From: Oscillospiraceae bacterium
GTDB taxonomy: Bacteria > Bacillota > Clostridia > UMGS1840 > HGM11507
Assembly (NCBI GenBank): GCA_015068665.1
Contig: SVKB01000014.1
Span: 1-61,999, forward strand
Length of the DNA stretch: 61,999 nt
Direction of reading: 5' to 3'
Part shown: one piece after another, positions 36,542 to 49,018 of the stretch
How the letters are laid out: the number at the start of each line of letters is the position of its first letter
Numbering within the stretch: position 1 is the first letter of the stretch
Translations under genes and position numbers: made by a program
The notes under the pieces: model-generated
What the model was told of the DNA's origin: nothing
Database searches by the model: none
Seen by the model: only the letters and a program-made list of their open reading frames with translations

Positions 36542-36740
36542 CTCGTATTTTTTTTGGGAATTTTTCTCTTAATTTATCAAAAATATTTTTTTATGTAAAA
36601 CAACAGCGTCAAAAGTGAGGCCTTCCCATTTTAGCCAAACCCTTGATACAAGTGCGTTTTACCCCTTTTTCCGCAAAAAAGGGCAAAAATATCCCATTAA
36701 ATCGTTTTACCATTCTAACACAAATTTTATAAGGTGTCAA
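36542..36740 (-). promoter_or_regulatory. rpoBC promoter and long leader
   Basis: -35 TTGACA (36735-36740), 17 bp, -10 TAGAAT (36712-36717). The leader is about 165 nt. It includes CCCTTTTTT-gcgg-AAAAAGGGG (36663-36685), which might attenuate or stabilise, and an A/T-rich end before the SD GAGGTG. No L10-binding site was looked for, since L10 is not encoded here. Confidence 0.85.
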
Positions 36741-36780
36741 GGGGTAAATTTAAAAATTTTCCATTTTTTAAGATAAATTA

Positions 36781-36812
36781 AAAGGGAATGCAAATTTATT
36801 TACATTCCCTTG
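36781..36812 (-). terminator. Terminator upstream of the rpoB promoter
   Basis: On the minus strand GGGAATG-taaataaatttg-CATTCCC followed by TTTTAATTT. It ends the phosphoesterase transcript and separates it from rpoBC. Confidence 0.75.
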
Positions 36813-36834
36813 CAATTTATATCATTCACTCTAC

Positions 36835-37854
36835 TTACTCGGGATACTCAATCCCATACCATTTCCTTTCGGGCAGATCTATAACCGAGAAATTCCATAT
36901 AGCATTAAATCTGCAAATTCCCTCTTTTATATTATTTTTTTCAGGGGACCAGCTTTCCCCCGTAATACCGTGTCCGTAAAAGGACCATTCGCCCTCATTT
37001 ACAATGTCCGCATGGGAATGGCCGAGAATACACTTTATTCCTAAGATATAAGTTTCCGAGCCCGGAATAACAAATTCCGCCTCCGAAAGACAGCTTTTAA
37101 GTACATCCTCAATATCATTATTGCCGCATACGGCATATATTTTTTCTGCACCTGCATTTTTAAGTATATCCGCAACTGCCTTTACTTTTACATTATATTC
37201 TTCCCTGCTCCACTTAACTCTGCCTGCCTTTACCTCGTCAACAAAGTCACCTGTATGTATTATTATATCGGGTTTTGTCTCCCTTAAAATTTTTTCATAA
37301 TAAGGGAAAAAGTAAGATGAGGTATCGCTTATATGGAAAATCCTTGTCTGTCCATCCTTTTTCTTTGGAATATCAGTATCCTTTTCCATAAGAGCTTTAA
37401 GCTTTTGTCCGTATTCCTCAGTCTGCATATAAAAGTCACAGCCTCTTAAATCATAGGGAAGATGACCCGTATCATTATACACACGCTTGGTGTTCTTAAA
37501 AGGCTCAAGATAACATAAGGTACAGTTGCACATGGAGCTTTTAACGGGAATACCAAGACTTTTACAAAGATCTTGCGAACTTTCCCTGTCCCCTGCAAAC
37601 AGGGTATCCTCATTTATATCAAGCTTTTTTATAACATTATCGGTTTCCTTTAAAGGCTTATGTATAATTATTTCAGAGCCGGTATACTTTGCGATAATCC
37701 GGGCGGTTTTTTCGCCTGCCCCGGGGGTACAGTATATTTTACCGCTAAACCCCCGTTCATTAAGTTCTTTTCCAAGATAATCTGCCTGTTTTTTCCCCGT
37801 GTCAGTCAATATGTTATCAATTGCCTGACCGTGACAGGTAATGTAGATTTTCAT
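36835..37854 (-). CDS. Fusion of a degenerate histidine-phosphatase-like domain and a metallophosphoesterase
   Basis: 339 residues. Residues 1-75 resemble a phosphoglycerate-mutase-type histidine phosphatase, but the RHG motif reads CHG (YITCHGQ) and the second basic motif is TPGAGEKTA without the usual arginine. A cysteine-bearing linker (CNCTLC) follows. Residues 165-300 are calcineurin-like: HISDTS, HTGDFVDE, CGNNDIE and the C-terminal LGHSHAD and YGHG. The YfcE-like half keeps its metal ligands, so it is probably active; the first half may have lost catalysis. The substrate is unknown. The SD is AAAGGAG. Confidence 0.82.
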   Translation of the reverse strand: MKIYITCHGQAIDNILTDTGKKQADYLGKELNERGFSGKIYCTPGAGEKTARIIAKYTGSEIIIHKPLKETDNVIKKLDINEDTLFAGDRESSQDLCKSLGIPVKSSMCNCTLCYLEPFKNTKRVYNDTGHLPYDLRGCDFYMQTEEYGQKLKALMEKDTDIPKKKDGQTRIFHISDTSSYFFPYYEKILRETKPDIIIHTGDFVDEVKAGRVKWSREEYNVKVKAVADILKNAGAEKIYAVCGNNDIEDVLKSCLSEAEFVIPGSETYILGIKCILGHSHADIVNEGEWSFYGHGITGESWSPEKNNIKEGICRFNAIWNFSVIDLPERKWYGIEYPE

Positions 37855-37903
37855 TATATTTCTCCTTTATATAAAGACTGAATAATTTAGATGACAACCA
37901 TTT

Positions 37904-38078
37904 AAGCTAAATTTTGCAACAAGTTGCAAAGCTAAATTATCCCGCTTCGCTTCATAGCTAAATAACTCCTTTGGAGTAGCTAAATTAAATTCGCCAAAAG
38001 TGTGCGAAACACATTTAGCTGCCATAGGCAATTTAGCTGAACTTGTTCAATTTAGCTCGCCGTAGGCGAATTTAGCTG
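37904..38078. repeat. ATTTAGC-linked hairpin array
   Basis: Small palindromes (TTTGCAACAAGTTGCAAA, AACTCCTTTGGAGTA, TGCCATAGGCA, GAACTTGTTC, CGCCGTAGGCG) are separated by one 7-8 base linker. The linker reads GCTAAAT in the left half and ATTTAGC in the right half, switching orientation near 38010. The structural plan equals the CGATATG arrays, but linker and stems are all different. There is no gene. Confidence 0.85.
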
Positions 38079-38133
38079 TGGTGCTAAAGCAACGCATATA
38101 CCACTAAGGCTCCCTTTTGAGGGGAATGATGTT

Positions 38134-39741
38134 TTATTTTGCGGTCAGATATATAGGATTTGTTAAAAGTATGCATCTTCCATCCTCATCATAAAGCTCG
38201 GCACGCTGAAAATCAACCGGCTTGTCGGAAGATTTCAGACAAGAGGTATGGGAATAGGTATTTCCCTTTATTTTTTCACGGTAGGCTTCAACCCCGTTAT
38301 TTATAAGGCGGAATTCCCAGCCGGGCAGGGTGTTTTCCGCATAGAAATTAATGATTTCTTCTTTTTTATTTAAAATTGAGCCCATTTGCTCACCGCTTGC
38401 AGTTTCAAATTTTATTTCGCCCTTTATTTTCACAGGGTCGGCGGTATACATTCTTCTTTCCTTCATAGCTGATATAAATTCATCCACCGAAACGGGATGC
38501 TCTAAAGAAGAGTCAACTCCGATATAGGCGGCAAAATTATTCCCGTCAAACCAGCCTTTATTATTACGGTGACAGTCGTTGCATCCGTACCCTGCAAGGA
38601 AATGCCCTGACAAAGAAAGAGCATCCCATAAAAAAGTATAATATTCAAACGGAAAGTTTCTGCCCTCGGGATAGCCTACCTCTATAAGAGATGCACCGTA
38701 GGTATCATTTTTATAAAATTCTTCATATAAATCCTGAAACATTTTTATTTTCTCTTCTTCAGGAAGATTTCCTTTTCCTTTAAAGGGCTTTGTTTCAAAG
38801 GGATGGTTAAGAGCAAAGATACCGTCATATTTTAAGGTATGGTCTATTGCCTCTTTTTCGCTTACATTATAATCATATTCGTAATAGTCAATAACAGGTA
38901 CTTTTGTTGAAAAGCAGTTTTTATGCTCCCCTGCTCCGGATATCTCAAAGGAAACAAAGGGTGTAACTCCATAATACTCCCCTGCTTTTTGAGAGGCGGT
39001 ATTTAACCTTTTGCGAAGCTCCTCACCATAGTAAACTCTGCTTATTGAAAAATCTCCAACCTTTAATGAGGCTTTTTTTCCGTTACGGGACTGAAGGATG
39101 ATATAAAGAGTATCAAAGGCATTATCCTTACCGCCGATTGAAGGCTCATCGGAAACATCCTCGGATACCTTCATAACAAATTGCCCTTTTTTAATTTCGG
39201 AAGGGATAATTTGAGTATGAGGTAAGCCCGAAAGATCCTCGGCTTCTCCCACAACATAAAGCATATATGCATTTGCCATTTCGGGAGGACGCTGGGATAA
39301 TTTTACCCCGAAGATAATTCTTGTATCTGAATCTATAACATAATCTTTAATATCAACCGACAGAGTAAGCTCGGTTGCAAGTGAACAGGTATGCCTTGTT
39401 CCGCTTGAAGCAAAGAAAACCCCCGAGGTTTCCCAATTATCCCCTTCCCCCTCGCAATTAAGGGTAAGAGTTTTTTCTTCGGGATTTATAATATAATCGG
39501 TTTTTTCATCAATCACCTTAAAGCCTTCAAAGCGCTTTCCATCCTCCTTCATTAAATCGGAGGTGTCAAAGGAAAAGCCCTTTACCTCATTTTCGCGTCT
39601 TACCATTCTTGTATCGTGATCGGTAAACCATATATATTTCATTCCTAATAATGATGCATTATACATATCAAGCGCCATTGATGAACCATAGTCACAGGCG
39701 GCGTGTAAATGCATATGCATCGGATAATATTTATAATTCAT
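38134..39741 (-). CDS. PHP/CehA-like metal-dependent phosphoesterase domain protein
   Basis: 535 residues from ATG 39741 (SD GGAGG five bases upstream; the GTG further up overlaps the SD). PHP metal motifs frame a large insertion: HMHLHAACD at residues 9-17, FTDHDTRM near 46, FALNHPF and GYGCNDCHRNN late. Between residues 80 and 230 is a beta-rich, jelly-roll-like insert (TRHTCSLATELTLSVDIKDY). CehA-like PHP proteins act on surface or carbohydrate phosphates; the target here is unknown. There is no signal peptide. It follows a stalk-domain secreted protein, possibly in the same transcript. Confidence 0.8.
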   Translation of the reverse strand: MNYKYYPMHMHLHAACDYGSSMALDMYNASLLGMKYIWFTDHDTRMVRRENEVKGFSFDTSDLMKEDGKRFEGFKVIDEKTDYIINPEEKTLTLNCEGEGDNWETSGVFFASSGTRHTCSLATELTLSVDIKDYVIDSDTRIIFGVKLSQRPPEMANAYMLYVVGEAEDLSGLPHTQIIPSEIKKGQFVMKVSEDVSDEPSIGGKDNAFDTLYIILQSRNGKKASLKVGDFSISRVYYGEELRKRLNTASQKAGEYYGVTPFVSFEISGAGEHKNCFSTKVPVIDYYEYDYNVSEKEAIDHTLKYDGIFALNHPFETKPFKGKGNLPEEEKIKMFQDLYEEFYKNDTYGASLIEVGYPEGRNFPFEYYTFLWDALSLSGHFLAGYGCNDCHRNNKGWFDGNNFAAYIGVDSSLEHPVSVDEFISAMKERRMYTADPVKIKGEIKFETASGEQMGSILNKKEEIINFYAENTLPGWEFRLINNGVEAYREKIKGNTYSHTSCLKSSDKPVDFQRAELYDEDGRCILLTNPIYLTAK

Positions 39742-39799
39742 ATAAACCTCCGGAATCACTTTATATTTTATGCCGGATTAAAGAAGGTCATCGGATTAT

Positions 39800-41323
39800 T
39801 TATTTTACATACTCAATAAGCTTATCAATAATTTTACTGTCTTTTTCGATGGTAAGCATTTCGGTATCGGTAATAACAATCAGACCTCTTGAATCCCAGA
39901 AAATTTTCTTGCCCATTACGGTTTCAACGAATGCACGAAGCGGGAGCATAGTTCTTCCCTCAATTGACTGAGCAGGAACATCTATCGGAGTAATTGAACC
40001 ATCGATATCAATTTCGGCTTTATCAAGAACTATTTTTACCACCTTATTTTTAAGAGTAAGAGTAACCGTTCTTGTTGAATCATTCCATCCAACCTCTGCA
40101 CCGAAATTTTCTGCGATAAATCTTACCGGAACAAGTGTTCTTCCGTTAACTGAATTTGCTTTTACATTTTCATTTGTTTTATCAATAAGAATTCTTTCTC
40201 CGTTAACAAGCGCCTTGGCAGATCCTAAAAATAAAACAATTGAAGATTTATTAAGCTCCGCCATCTTATCCGGTTCAGGCTTATCTTTGGTTTTTATCAC
40301 CATAATGTTATCAACAAAGGAAATTCCTGTTTTATCTCCGCTTTCAAGTATAATATTCGCCTTTACTGCACCCTTCGGAGCTATACACATAACCGAGCAG
40401 GTATTCCAGTTTACTGTTTCCCCAAAAAAACTGAAGCTTTCCAGCATTGAATTTTCGGAAGAATAAAATACAAGCTTTCCCGAGGCAGGCTTGTCCGGAC
40501 CGGATTGCTTTGACATATCAATTGAAAGCTTATATTCCGCCTCTTCTTCTATATCAAAATAAGGGGTTGTTATTCCTACCATACCGTTGGTTAAATCATC
40601 CTTTAGCATAAGCGAAAAACCACCGGTTGATGCACTTCCCTCTTCCGTTTTTACCTTTGATTCGGATTTTTTATCATGGTAAATCCACCCGTCAGTTTTT
40701 TCGTCTTCAAAATCCTCAAAAAACACCGGCTTAAGCTCTGAATAAACTGTGTCGGAGCTGTCAACCGCTAAAGGCGATTCCTTTTTTCGTCTTTCAAAAT
40801 CTCCTGAATAGAAAACTTCTCCTTCGCAAAACACTACATTGTCAAAACAGCAGGCAGCTCCGCTTAAAGAGCCTTTTATTTCTATTTTTGCAAAAGCCGA
40901 TCCCTTTGGAGCGGTAACGGTTACAAATCCGGTATGCCATATTTCAAGACCTGAATTATTCTTTAACTGATACTCATCGCTTGCGATTTTTTTACCATCC
41001 TCCGCAAAGAAAGACAGTATGGTAAGATTATTACGGTCTTTACCCTTTATATCAATAGCCAGGGTATACACCTTACCCTCTTCAACACCAAAAGGAACTG
41101 ATTCCATACTGTCGCTTGAATTAAGATTGATATATTGACCGATATATGAATCCACTTTGTCGTAATATAACCCGATTATTCCGTAATTAAGATGCCATCT
41201 GTTTAAATTTCCTCCGAAATTCTCGGAAAAAATTATCTTTGCGTCCCCGCTCTCCTGCCCATATGCAGGAACAGCAGAAAATATTAATACAACTAAAAGA
41301 ATATAACTTATCGTTTTTTTCAT
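39800..41323 (-). CDS. Secreted protein with two carbohydrate-binding-like domains and a stalk domain
   Basis: 507 residues. The signal peptide is MKKTISYILLVVLIFSAVPA, cleaved near YGQ. Two jelly-roll modules of the CBM4/9 kind follow (FSENFGGNLNRWHLNYG near residue 33 and FFEDFEDEKTDGWIYHD near 200). The C-terminal 130 residues are a copper-amine-oxidase-N-like pair (NGRTLVPVRFIAENFGAEVG, then EGRTMLPLRAFVETVMG). Here the stalk is at the C terminus, the reverse of the proteins at 17-23 kb. A wall-associated glycan-binding protein is the likely reading. Confidence 0.85.
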   Translation of the reverse strand: MKKTISYILLVVLIFSAVPAYGQESGDAKIIFSENFGGNLNRWHLNYGIIGLYYDKVDSYIGQYINLNSSDSMESVPFGVEEGKVYTLAIDIKGKDRNNLTILSFFAEDGKKIASDEYQLKNNSGLEIWHTGFVTVTAPKGSAFAKIEIKGSLSGAACCFDNVVFCEGEVFYSGDFERRKKESPLAVDSSDTVYSELKPVFFEDFEDEKTDGWIYHDKKSESKVKTEEGSASTGGFSLMLKDDLTNGMVGITTPYFDIEEEAEYKLSIDMSKQSGPDKPASGKLVFYSSENSMLESFSFFGETVNWNTCSVMCIAPKGAVKANIILESGDKTGISFVDNIMVIKTKDKPEPDKMAELNKSSIVLFLGSAKALVNGERILIDKTNENVKANSVNGRTLVPVRFIAENFGAEVGWNDSTRTVTLTLKNKVVKIVLDKAEIDIDGSITPIDVPAQSIEGRTMLPLRAFVETVMGKKIFWDSRGLIVITDTEMLTIEKDSKIIDKLIEYVK

Positions 41324-41404
41324 AATAAACGCTCCTTAATATTTTTATCCCCCACTTATTATAATAAGCGGGGGAATTATAAAATTTTTCTTAATAATCA
41401 TCGA

Positions 41405-43492
41405 CTATACGCCGTAAAGAAGCTCACCATAAGTCGGGAATGGCCAGTATTTTGCCGAAACATTAACCTCTATCTCATCGGCTATTTTTCTTGTTTCCTC
41501 CATAAAGGGAACCAGCACGGTGGATGAGAAGAAGGCTTTTTCCTCGGCGCCATTTGTATTTTTTAAGGCTATTACAAGCTTATCTAATTTTTCCACCTTT
41601 GCAAAGAGTGCATCGGTAAGTGAGGACAGTCTTTCCAAGGTGTTAAGCTCGTATGTAACCGGAATTTTATCTGAGATTTCCTTCTTGCCCTTAATGATAT
41701 TTATAAGGTCCTTTTCATAAACGCCTGCGGCGGGAAGGATATCCTTTCTTATCATATCCGACATGGTAAGAGCCTCAATATTTATAACCTTAACATAATT
41801 TTCGTACTGGATTTCCTGTCTTGACAGGATTTCGTTCTGATTGAAGATATTATGCTTTGCAAAAAGAGCAATATTTTTTTCATCGGTAAAAAGCTTCAGG
41901 GCATCGGGAGTTTTTCTTAAGTTAAGAAGTCCTCTTCTTTCTGCCTCCAAAACCCATTCATCGGAGTAGTTGTTGCCGTTAAAAATTATTCTCTTATGCT
42001 CCTTGAAGGTTTTCTTTATAAGACGGTTAAGCTCCTTTTTAAAGTCCTCCGCCTTTTCAAGATGGTTTGCGAACTGATTCAGCTCCTCGGCAACTATAGT
42101 ATTTAATATATAGTTTGCACAGGCAATGGATTCACTTGCCCCAACCATACGGAACTCAAACTTATTACCGGTAAAGGCAAAGGGAGAGGTACGGTTACGG
42201 TCGGTGGAATCCTTGGGGAACTTAGGAAGGGCGTGAACGCCGATTTCCATCTGAGCATCAGCCTTACCCACATATTCCTCACCTGAAATAATGGATTCTA
42301 AAATTCCTGTAAGCTCCTCACCTAAAAACATGGAAACTATTGCAGGAGGTGCTTCATTGGCACCAAGACGGTGGTCATTTCCTGCAGAAGCGATTGAGAT
42401 TCTGAGTAGATCCTGATGCTCATCAACAGCCTTTATAACTGCCGCCAGGAACAGTAAAAACTGTGCATTATCCTGAGGTGAGTCGCCGGGCTCGAGTAAA
42501 TTCATTCCCGACATGGTGGAAATTGACCAGTTATTGTGCTTACCGCTTCCGTTTACTCCGTCAAAGGGCTTTTCGTGAAGAAGACACACAAGGTCATGCT
42601 TTTCAGCAACCTTTTTCATAACCTCCATGGTAAGCTGATTCTGGTCGGTGGAAATATTGGAGGTGGTAAATACGGGAGCCAGCTCGTGCTGAGCGGGAGC
42701 CGCCTCGTTATGCTTGGTTTTTGCAGGTATTCCCAGCTTCCAGAGCTCTAAATCAAGCTCCTTCATATATTCGGAAACTCTTGGCTTTATGGTACCGTAA
42801 TAATGGTCATCCATCTCCTGCCCCTTGGGAGGCTTTGCGCCAAAAAGTGTTCTTCCCGCATATATAAGGTCTTTTCTTAAATCGTAGTATTTTTTATCAA
42901 TAAGGAAATATTCCTGCTCTGCCCCGACAGTTGCAAGAACTCTTTTTTCCTCTTTACCGAAAAGCTTTAAAATTCTTATAGCTTCGTTGCTTATTGCCTC
43001 CATTGATCTTAAAAGAGGGGTTTTTTTATCAAGAGCCTCGCCCGTATATGAACAAAAGGCTGTGGGTATACATAAGGAATCATCCTTAATAAAGGCATAG
43101 GAGGTAGGGTCCCAGGCAGTATAGCCTCTCGCCTCAAAGGTTGCACGAAGCCCTCCGTTTGGAAAAGAGGAAGCATCGGGCTCACCCTTTATAAGCTCCT
43201 TACCTGAAAATTCCATTATGATTTTACCGTCCCCGGTAGGTGAAATGAAGCTGTCATGCTTTTCCGCAGTAATACCCGTCATAGGTTGAAACCAATGAGT
43301 ATAGTGAGTTGCACCCTTTTCAATAGCCCACTCCTTCATGGCATTGGCTACCACATCGGCAATCTCTTTATTTAAGGACTTTCCCTGCTCCATAGTCTTT
43401 TTTAAAGACCTGTAAACATCCTCGGGAAGTCTTTCCTTCATAACCTGGTCATTAAAGCACATGCTTGCATATAGCTCGGGAATTCTTGACAT
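41405..43492 (-). CDS. glnN: Glutamine synthetase type III
   Basis: 695 residues from ATG 43492; the SD AAGGAG lies in the 3' end of nadE. The length and motifs are those of GSIII rather than 450-residue GSI: an N-terminal [29 protein letters not shown]..., [23 protein letters not shown] and [18 protein letters not shown]. It makes glutamine from glutamate, ammonia and ATP. Coupling to nadE, an ammonia-dependent enzyme, may be meaningful: both assimilate ammonia. Confidence 0.97.
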   Translation of the reverse strand: MSRIPELYASMCFNDQVMKERLPEDVYRSLKKTMEQGKSLNKEIADVVANAMKEWAIEKGATHYTHWFQPMTGITAEKHDSFISPTGDGKIIMEFSGKELIKGEPDASSFPNGGLRATFEARGYTAWDPTSYAFIKDDSLCIPTAFCSYTGEALDKKTPLLRSMEAISNEAIRILKLFGKEEKRVLATVGAEQEYFLIDKKYYDLRKDLIYAGRTLFGAKPPKGQEMDDHYYGTIKPRVSEYMKELDLELWKLGIPAKTKHNEAAPAQHELAPVFTTSNISTDQNQLTMEVMKKVAEKHDLVCLLHEKPFDGVNGSGKHNNWSISTMSGMNLLEPGDSPQDNAQFLLFLAAVIKAVDEHQDLLRISIASAGNDHRLGANEAPPAIVSMFLGEELTGILESIISGEEYVGKADAQMEIGVHALPKFPKDSTDRNRTSPFAFTGNKFEFRMVGASESIACANYILNTIVAEELNQFANHLEKAEDFKKELNRLIKKTFKEHKRIIFNGNNYSDEWVLEAERRGLLNLRKTPDALKLFTDEKNIALFAKHNIFNQNEILSRQEIQYENYVKVINIEALTMSDMIRKDILPAAGVYEKDLINIIKGKKEISDKIPVTYELNTLERLSSLTDALFAKVEKLDKLVIALKNTNGAEEKAFFSSTVLVPFMEETRKIADEIEVNVSAKYWPFPTYGELLYGV

Positions 43493-43499
43493 ACTTTTC

Positions 43500-44240
43500 T
43501 TATTCTCCTTCAAGCTCTCTAAAAAAAAGAGGCATTCTTCGTTTATGCTGTGAACGGCTGTAGGCCTTCTCAATATGCTCTACATCCGCCTTCTCACCAT
43601 TACCTGTAAGAAGGTAGCTGTCTATTTTCTCATAGGATATACCCATTTCCTTTTCATCGGTCTGACCCTCGTAAAGTGCTGCAGAGGGTGCCTTTGAGAT
43701 TATATTTTGGGGAGCCTTAAGATACCTTAAAAACTCGTAAACCTCTTTAACCGTCAGATCGGATATGGGATTGAAATCACAGGCACCGTCACCCCACTTG
43801 GTAAAGTAGCCCATATATCTTTCGGAACGGTTTCCCGTTCCTGCAACCAGATAGCCTTTTTCCTGACCCAGTGAATAAAGGGTAATCATCCTCAGACGGG
43901 GGTTCATGTTGGCATCGGCAAGACCGTTTACCTTTGAAACCTTTTCAACAGCACATTTCAGCGCCTCCTTGGCTTCGGTCAAATCAACGGTTACCGTTTC
44001 AATGCCGAACTGCTTTGCGGCATTTAACCCATCCTCAATGTCCTCGGTGTAATTTCTTTTGGACTGGCAGGGCATCATAACTCCTAAAACATTGTCGGTA
44101 GCCATTTTACATAAAATACCCACTAAGGTACAGTCCTTACCGCCGCTGTTTCCGTAAATAATACCCTTTGCACCTGTGTTTTTTAGAAGATTTTTAATAA
44201 ACTCAACCCTTTTTTCGGTTTCTTCCCTGTAATCTCTCAT
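43500..44240 (-). CDS. nadE: NAD+ synthase, ammonia-dependent
   Basis: 246 residues. The adenylate-forming P-loop is [12 protein letters not shown], with cysteine in place of the serine most often seen after SGGxD. Substrate segments [26 protein letters not shown] and [12 protein letters not shown] are conserved. There is no glutaminase domain, so it uses free ammonia to convert deamido-NAD to NAD. It starts 2 bp after the gyrA stop and ends 8 bp before glnN. Confidence 0.96.
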   Translation of the reverse strand: MRDYREETEKRVEFIKNLLKNTGAKGIIYGNSGGKDCTLVGILCKMATDNVLGVMMPCQSKRNYTEDIEDGLNAAKQFGIETVTVDLTEAKEALKCAVEKVSKVNGLADANMNPRLRMITLYSLGQEKGYLVAGTGNRSERYMGYFTKWGDGACDFNPISDLTVKEVYEFLRYLKAPQNIISKAPSAALYEGQTDEKEMGISYEKIDSYLLTGNGEKADVEHIEKAYSRSQHKRRMPLFFRELEGE

Positions 44241-44242
44241 TT

Positions 44243-46756
44243 TTACTCCTGTACTTCAGCTTCAGGGGCATCGGTGGCTGTATCCTCGGCTTCCTCTTCC
44301 TTTTCAACTACGGCAACCGAAACAACCTTTACATCGTCCTTAAGCTTCATAATCTTAACACCGGAGGTATCACGCCTTAAGGTGGAGATATCCTCAACCC
44401 CTGTTCTTATAATAACACCCTCACTGGTGATAAGCATAATATCGTTTTCATCGGTAACAGCCTTGATTGCGGCAACATTACCTGTCTTATCGTTAATCTT
44501 ATAGGTTCTTATACCTTTACCGCCTCTTGCCTGGATTTTATATTCATCCATTTCGGAGCGCTTACCCATACCGTTTTCGGAAACCACAAGAAGCTTTGCC
44601 CCCTCGGAAACAAGGCAGGCGCCAACAACATAGTCACCCTCTCTTAAGCGGATACCTCTTACGCCGTGGGCAGTTCTTCCCATAGGACGGACATCCTGCT
44701 CGTTAAAGCGGATTGCGTTACCGTGGTGAGTTCCAAGGATAACATCATTATCCCCCTTTGTAATCTCAACCCTGATAAGCTCGTCATCCTCGTTAAGGCC
44801 GATAGCGTTAAGACCGCCGGAACGGTTGGAGTTATATTCGGAAAGCTTGGTTTTCTTAACGGTACCCATTTTGGTAACCATGGTTAAGTAGCTTTCATCG
44901 TCAAATTCTTTTATCGGGATGGTAGCGGTAACCTTTTCCTCTGCATCAAGGCTTAACAGGTTGACAATAGGCATACCCTTTGCAGTTCTTCCCGCTTCGG
45001 GAATCTGATATCCCTTGATTTTGAACATTCTTCCCTTATTGGTAAAGCATAGAATAAAGTTGTGGGTGGAGGTGGTGAAGATATTTTCAACAAAGTCCTC
45101 CTCCTTGGTAGCCATACCCGAGATACCCCTTCCGCCACGCTTCTGGCTTCTGTAGGTATCGGTTTTAAGACGCTTGATGTAACCGGTATGAGTCATTGTG
45201 ATAACAACGTCCTCCTCCTCGATTAAATCCTCGTCATCTATCTGGGAGTAATCAAAGGTGATATCGGTTCTTCTTTCATCACCGTATTTTTCCTTGATTT
45301 CGGTAAGCTCGGTCTTTATCTGCTCATGTAAAAGATTCTTATCTCCCAAAATTGCCTCATATTCGGCAACCTTGCTCTTAAGCTCCTGATATTCCTCTTC
45401 AATCTTCTCGCCGTTTAGTCTTTGCAGCTGGGCAAGTCTCATATCAAGAACGCTTTGCGCCTGAATATCCGAGAACTTGAAGCGCTCGGTAAGTCTTTCC
45501 TTGGCATCATCATAGGAATTTCTTATGATGTTTATAATTTCGTCAATGTTATCAAGAGCAATTCTCAAGCCCTCCAAAATATGCATTCGGGCTAAAGCCT
45601 TATCCCTGTCAAACTGAATTCTTCTGGTTACGATTTCCTCCTGGAAGCTGATAAAGTGACCTAAAACCTCCTTTAAGCACATTAGCTTCGGTCTTCCGTT
45701 ATGAAGGGCAATCATATTTACCGAGAAGGAATCCTGAAGTCTTGAATACTTATAAAGCTGGTTAAGAACAACCTGGGGATTTGCATCCCTCTTTAAGGAA
45801 ATTTCAAGTCTTATACCTGCTCTTTTCGATGAATGGTCCTCTATATCGTCAAGACCCTCAATCTTTTTATCCTTAACAAGATTTGCAATGGATTCAACCA
45901 GCACTCTCTTGTTAACCTGATAAGGAAGCTCGGTTACTATAATCGAATAGGAGCCGTTCTTCTTTTCAACTATTTCAGCCTTGGCACGGACAATTATCTT
46001 ACCTCTGCCGGTTTCGTAAGCATTTCTTATACCGCCTCTTCCCATAATGGAGGCATAGGTAGGAAAGTCGGGACCCTTGATATATTCCATAAGCTCCTCG
46101 GTGGTAATGTCCGGATTTTCCATCTGGGCAATAACTCCGTCTAAAACCTCGGTAAGGTTATGAGGAGGAATGTTTGTTGCCATACCAACCGCAATACCCG
46201 AGCTTCCGTTTATAAGAAGGGTGGGTATTCTTGTGGGAAGTACGGTGGGCTCTACTCTCTTTTCGTCGAAGTTTGGAATAAAGTCAACAGTATTTTTTTC
46301 TATGTTCTCTAAAATAAGATTGGAAATCTTGCTCATTCTCGCCTCAGTATAACGGTATGCAGCCGGGGGGTCTCCATCCACCGAGCCAAAGTTACCGTGA
46401 CCGTCAATAAGCATATATCTCATTGAAAAGTCCTGGGCAAGTCTTACCATAGCATCGTAAACCGAAGCATCACCGTGAGGATGATATCTACCGATAACGT
46501 TACCTACGGTTGTAGCAGATTTAAAGAAGGGCTTGTCATAGGTAAGATGCTCTTCATGCATTGAATAAAGAATTCTTCTGTGAACCGGCTTTAACCCGTC
46601 ACGAACATCGGGAAGTGCTCTTGCAACAATAACACTCATGGCATAGTCGATAAAGGCTTCCTTCATTCTTTTTTCAATATCTATATCCACAATAGTCTGT
46701 GAGTCAAAATATTCCTCGAAATGAGAATCTATTTTATCATTTGATTTATTAGCCAT
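44243..46756 (-). CDS. gyrA: DNA gyrase subunit A
   Basis: 837 residues. The catalytic tyrosine is in [13 protein letters not shown]. The quinolone region [14 protein letters not shown] has Ser-to-Ala-type wild forms I cannot judge. The GyrA box [10 protein letters not shown], needed for DNA wrapping, separates it from topoisomerase IV ParC. Six C-terminal blade repeats and an acidic end ([20 protein letters not shown]) follow. It sits 24 bp behind gyrB. Confidence 0.98.
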   Translation of the reverse strand: MANKSNDKIDSHFEEYFDSQTIVDIDIEKRMKEAFIDYAMSVIVARALPDVRDGLKPVHRRILYSMHEEHLTYDKPFFKSATTVGNVIGRYHPHGDASVYDAMVRLAQDFSMRYMLIDGHGNFGSVDGDPPAAYRYTEARMSKISNLILENIEKNTVDFIPNFDEKRVEPTVLPTRIPTLLINGSSGIAVGMATNIPPHNLTEVLDGVIAQMENPDITTEELMEYIKGPDFPTYASIMGRGGIRNAYETGRGKIIVRAKAEIVEKKNGSYSIIVTELPYQVNKRVLVESIANLVKDKKIEGLDDIEDHSSKRAGIRLEISLKRDANPQVVLNQLYKYSRLQDSFSVNMIALHNGRPKLMCLKEVLGHFISFQEEIVTRRIQFDRDKALARMHILEGLRIALDNIDEIINIIRNSYDDAKERLTERFKFSDIQAQSVLDMRLAQLQRLNGEKIEEEYQELKSKVAEYEAILGDKNLLHEQIKTELTEIKEKYGDERRTDITFDYSQIDDEDLIEEEDVVITMTHTGYIKRLKTDTYRSQKRGGRGISGMATKEEDFVENIFTTSTHNFILCFTNKGRMFKIKGYQIPEAGRTAKGMPIVNLLSLDAEEKVTATIPIKEFDDESYLTMVTKMGTVKKTKLSEYNSNRSGGLNAIGLNEDDELIRVEITKGDNDVILGTHHGNAIRFNEQDVRPMGRTAHGVRGIRLREGDYVVGACLVSEGAKLLVVSENGMGKRSEMDEYKIQARGGKGIRTYKINDKTGNVAAIKAVTDENDIMLITSEGVIIRTGVEDISTLRRDTSGVKIMKLKDDVKVVSVAVVEKEEEAEDTATDAPEAEVQE

Positions 46757-46780
46757 TTTAAAGTTCCTCTTTCAATAATT

Positions 46781-48727
<1,947 letters not shown>

Positions 48728-49018
48728 TTAAACCATTCCTTTCTGCGAAAATAAAGAAAAGCCTTCCTTATTTTCCTTTGATCTCTTCTTAAGTGTTGCG
48801 CTCGAAAGAGACGAAACATATATATAACTATCCCCTTTTTCCTTTACAAGGACAAAGGATTTAGGTAAATCATCATTAACATAGATAACCCTGTCCTTTT
48901 TACTCATCTTAACCAAAAAGTCCCTGGTTATCCCGGATACCGAGGTGTTCTCAATATCAAATATGGCAATAATGTTTTTCATATTTACCGTATAGTCCTT
49001 ACCAAGATGTATAAACAT
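48728..49018 (-). CDS. remB: DUF370 / RemB-like protein
   Basis: 96 residues. The start MFIHLGKDYTVNMKNIIAIFD and later SGITRDFL match the DUF370 RemA/RemB family; B. subtilis remB (yaaB) occupies the same slot between recF and gyrB. RemA is a DNA-binding activator of biofilm matrix genes; the role of RemB is less clear. The C-terminal tail (KKRSKENKEGFSLFSQKGMV) is basic. It starts on the base next to the recF stop. Confidence 0.93.
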   Translation of the reverse strand: MFIHLGKDYTVNMKNIIAIFDIENTSVSGITRDFLVKMSKKDRVIYVNDDLPKSFVLVKEKGDSYIYVSSLSSATLKKRSKENKEGFSLFSQKGMV

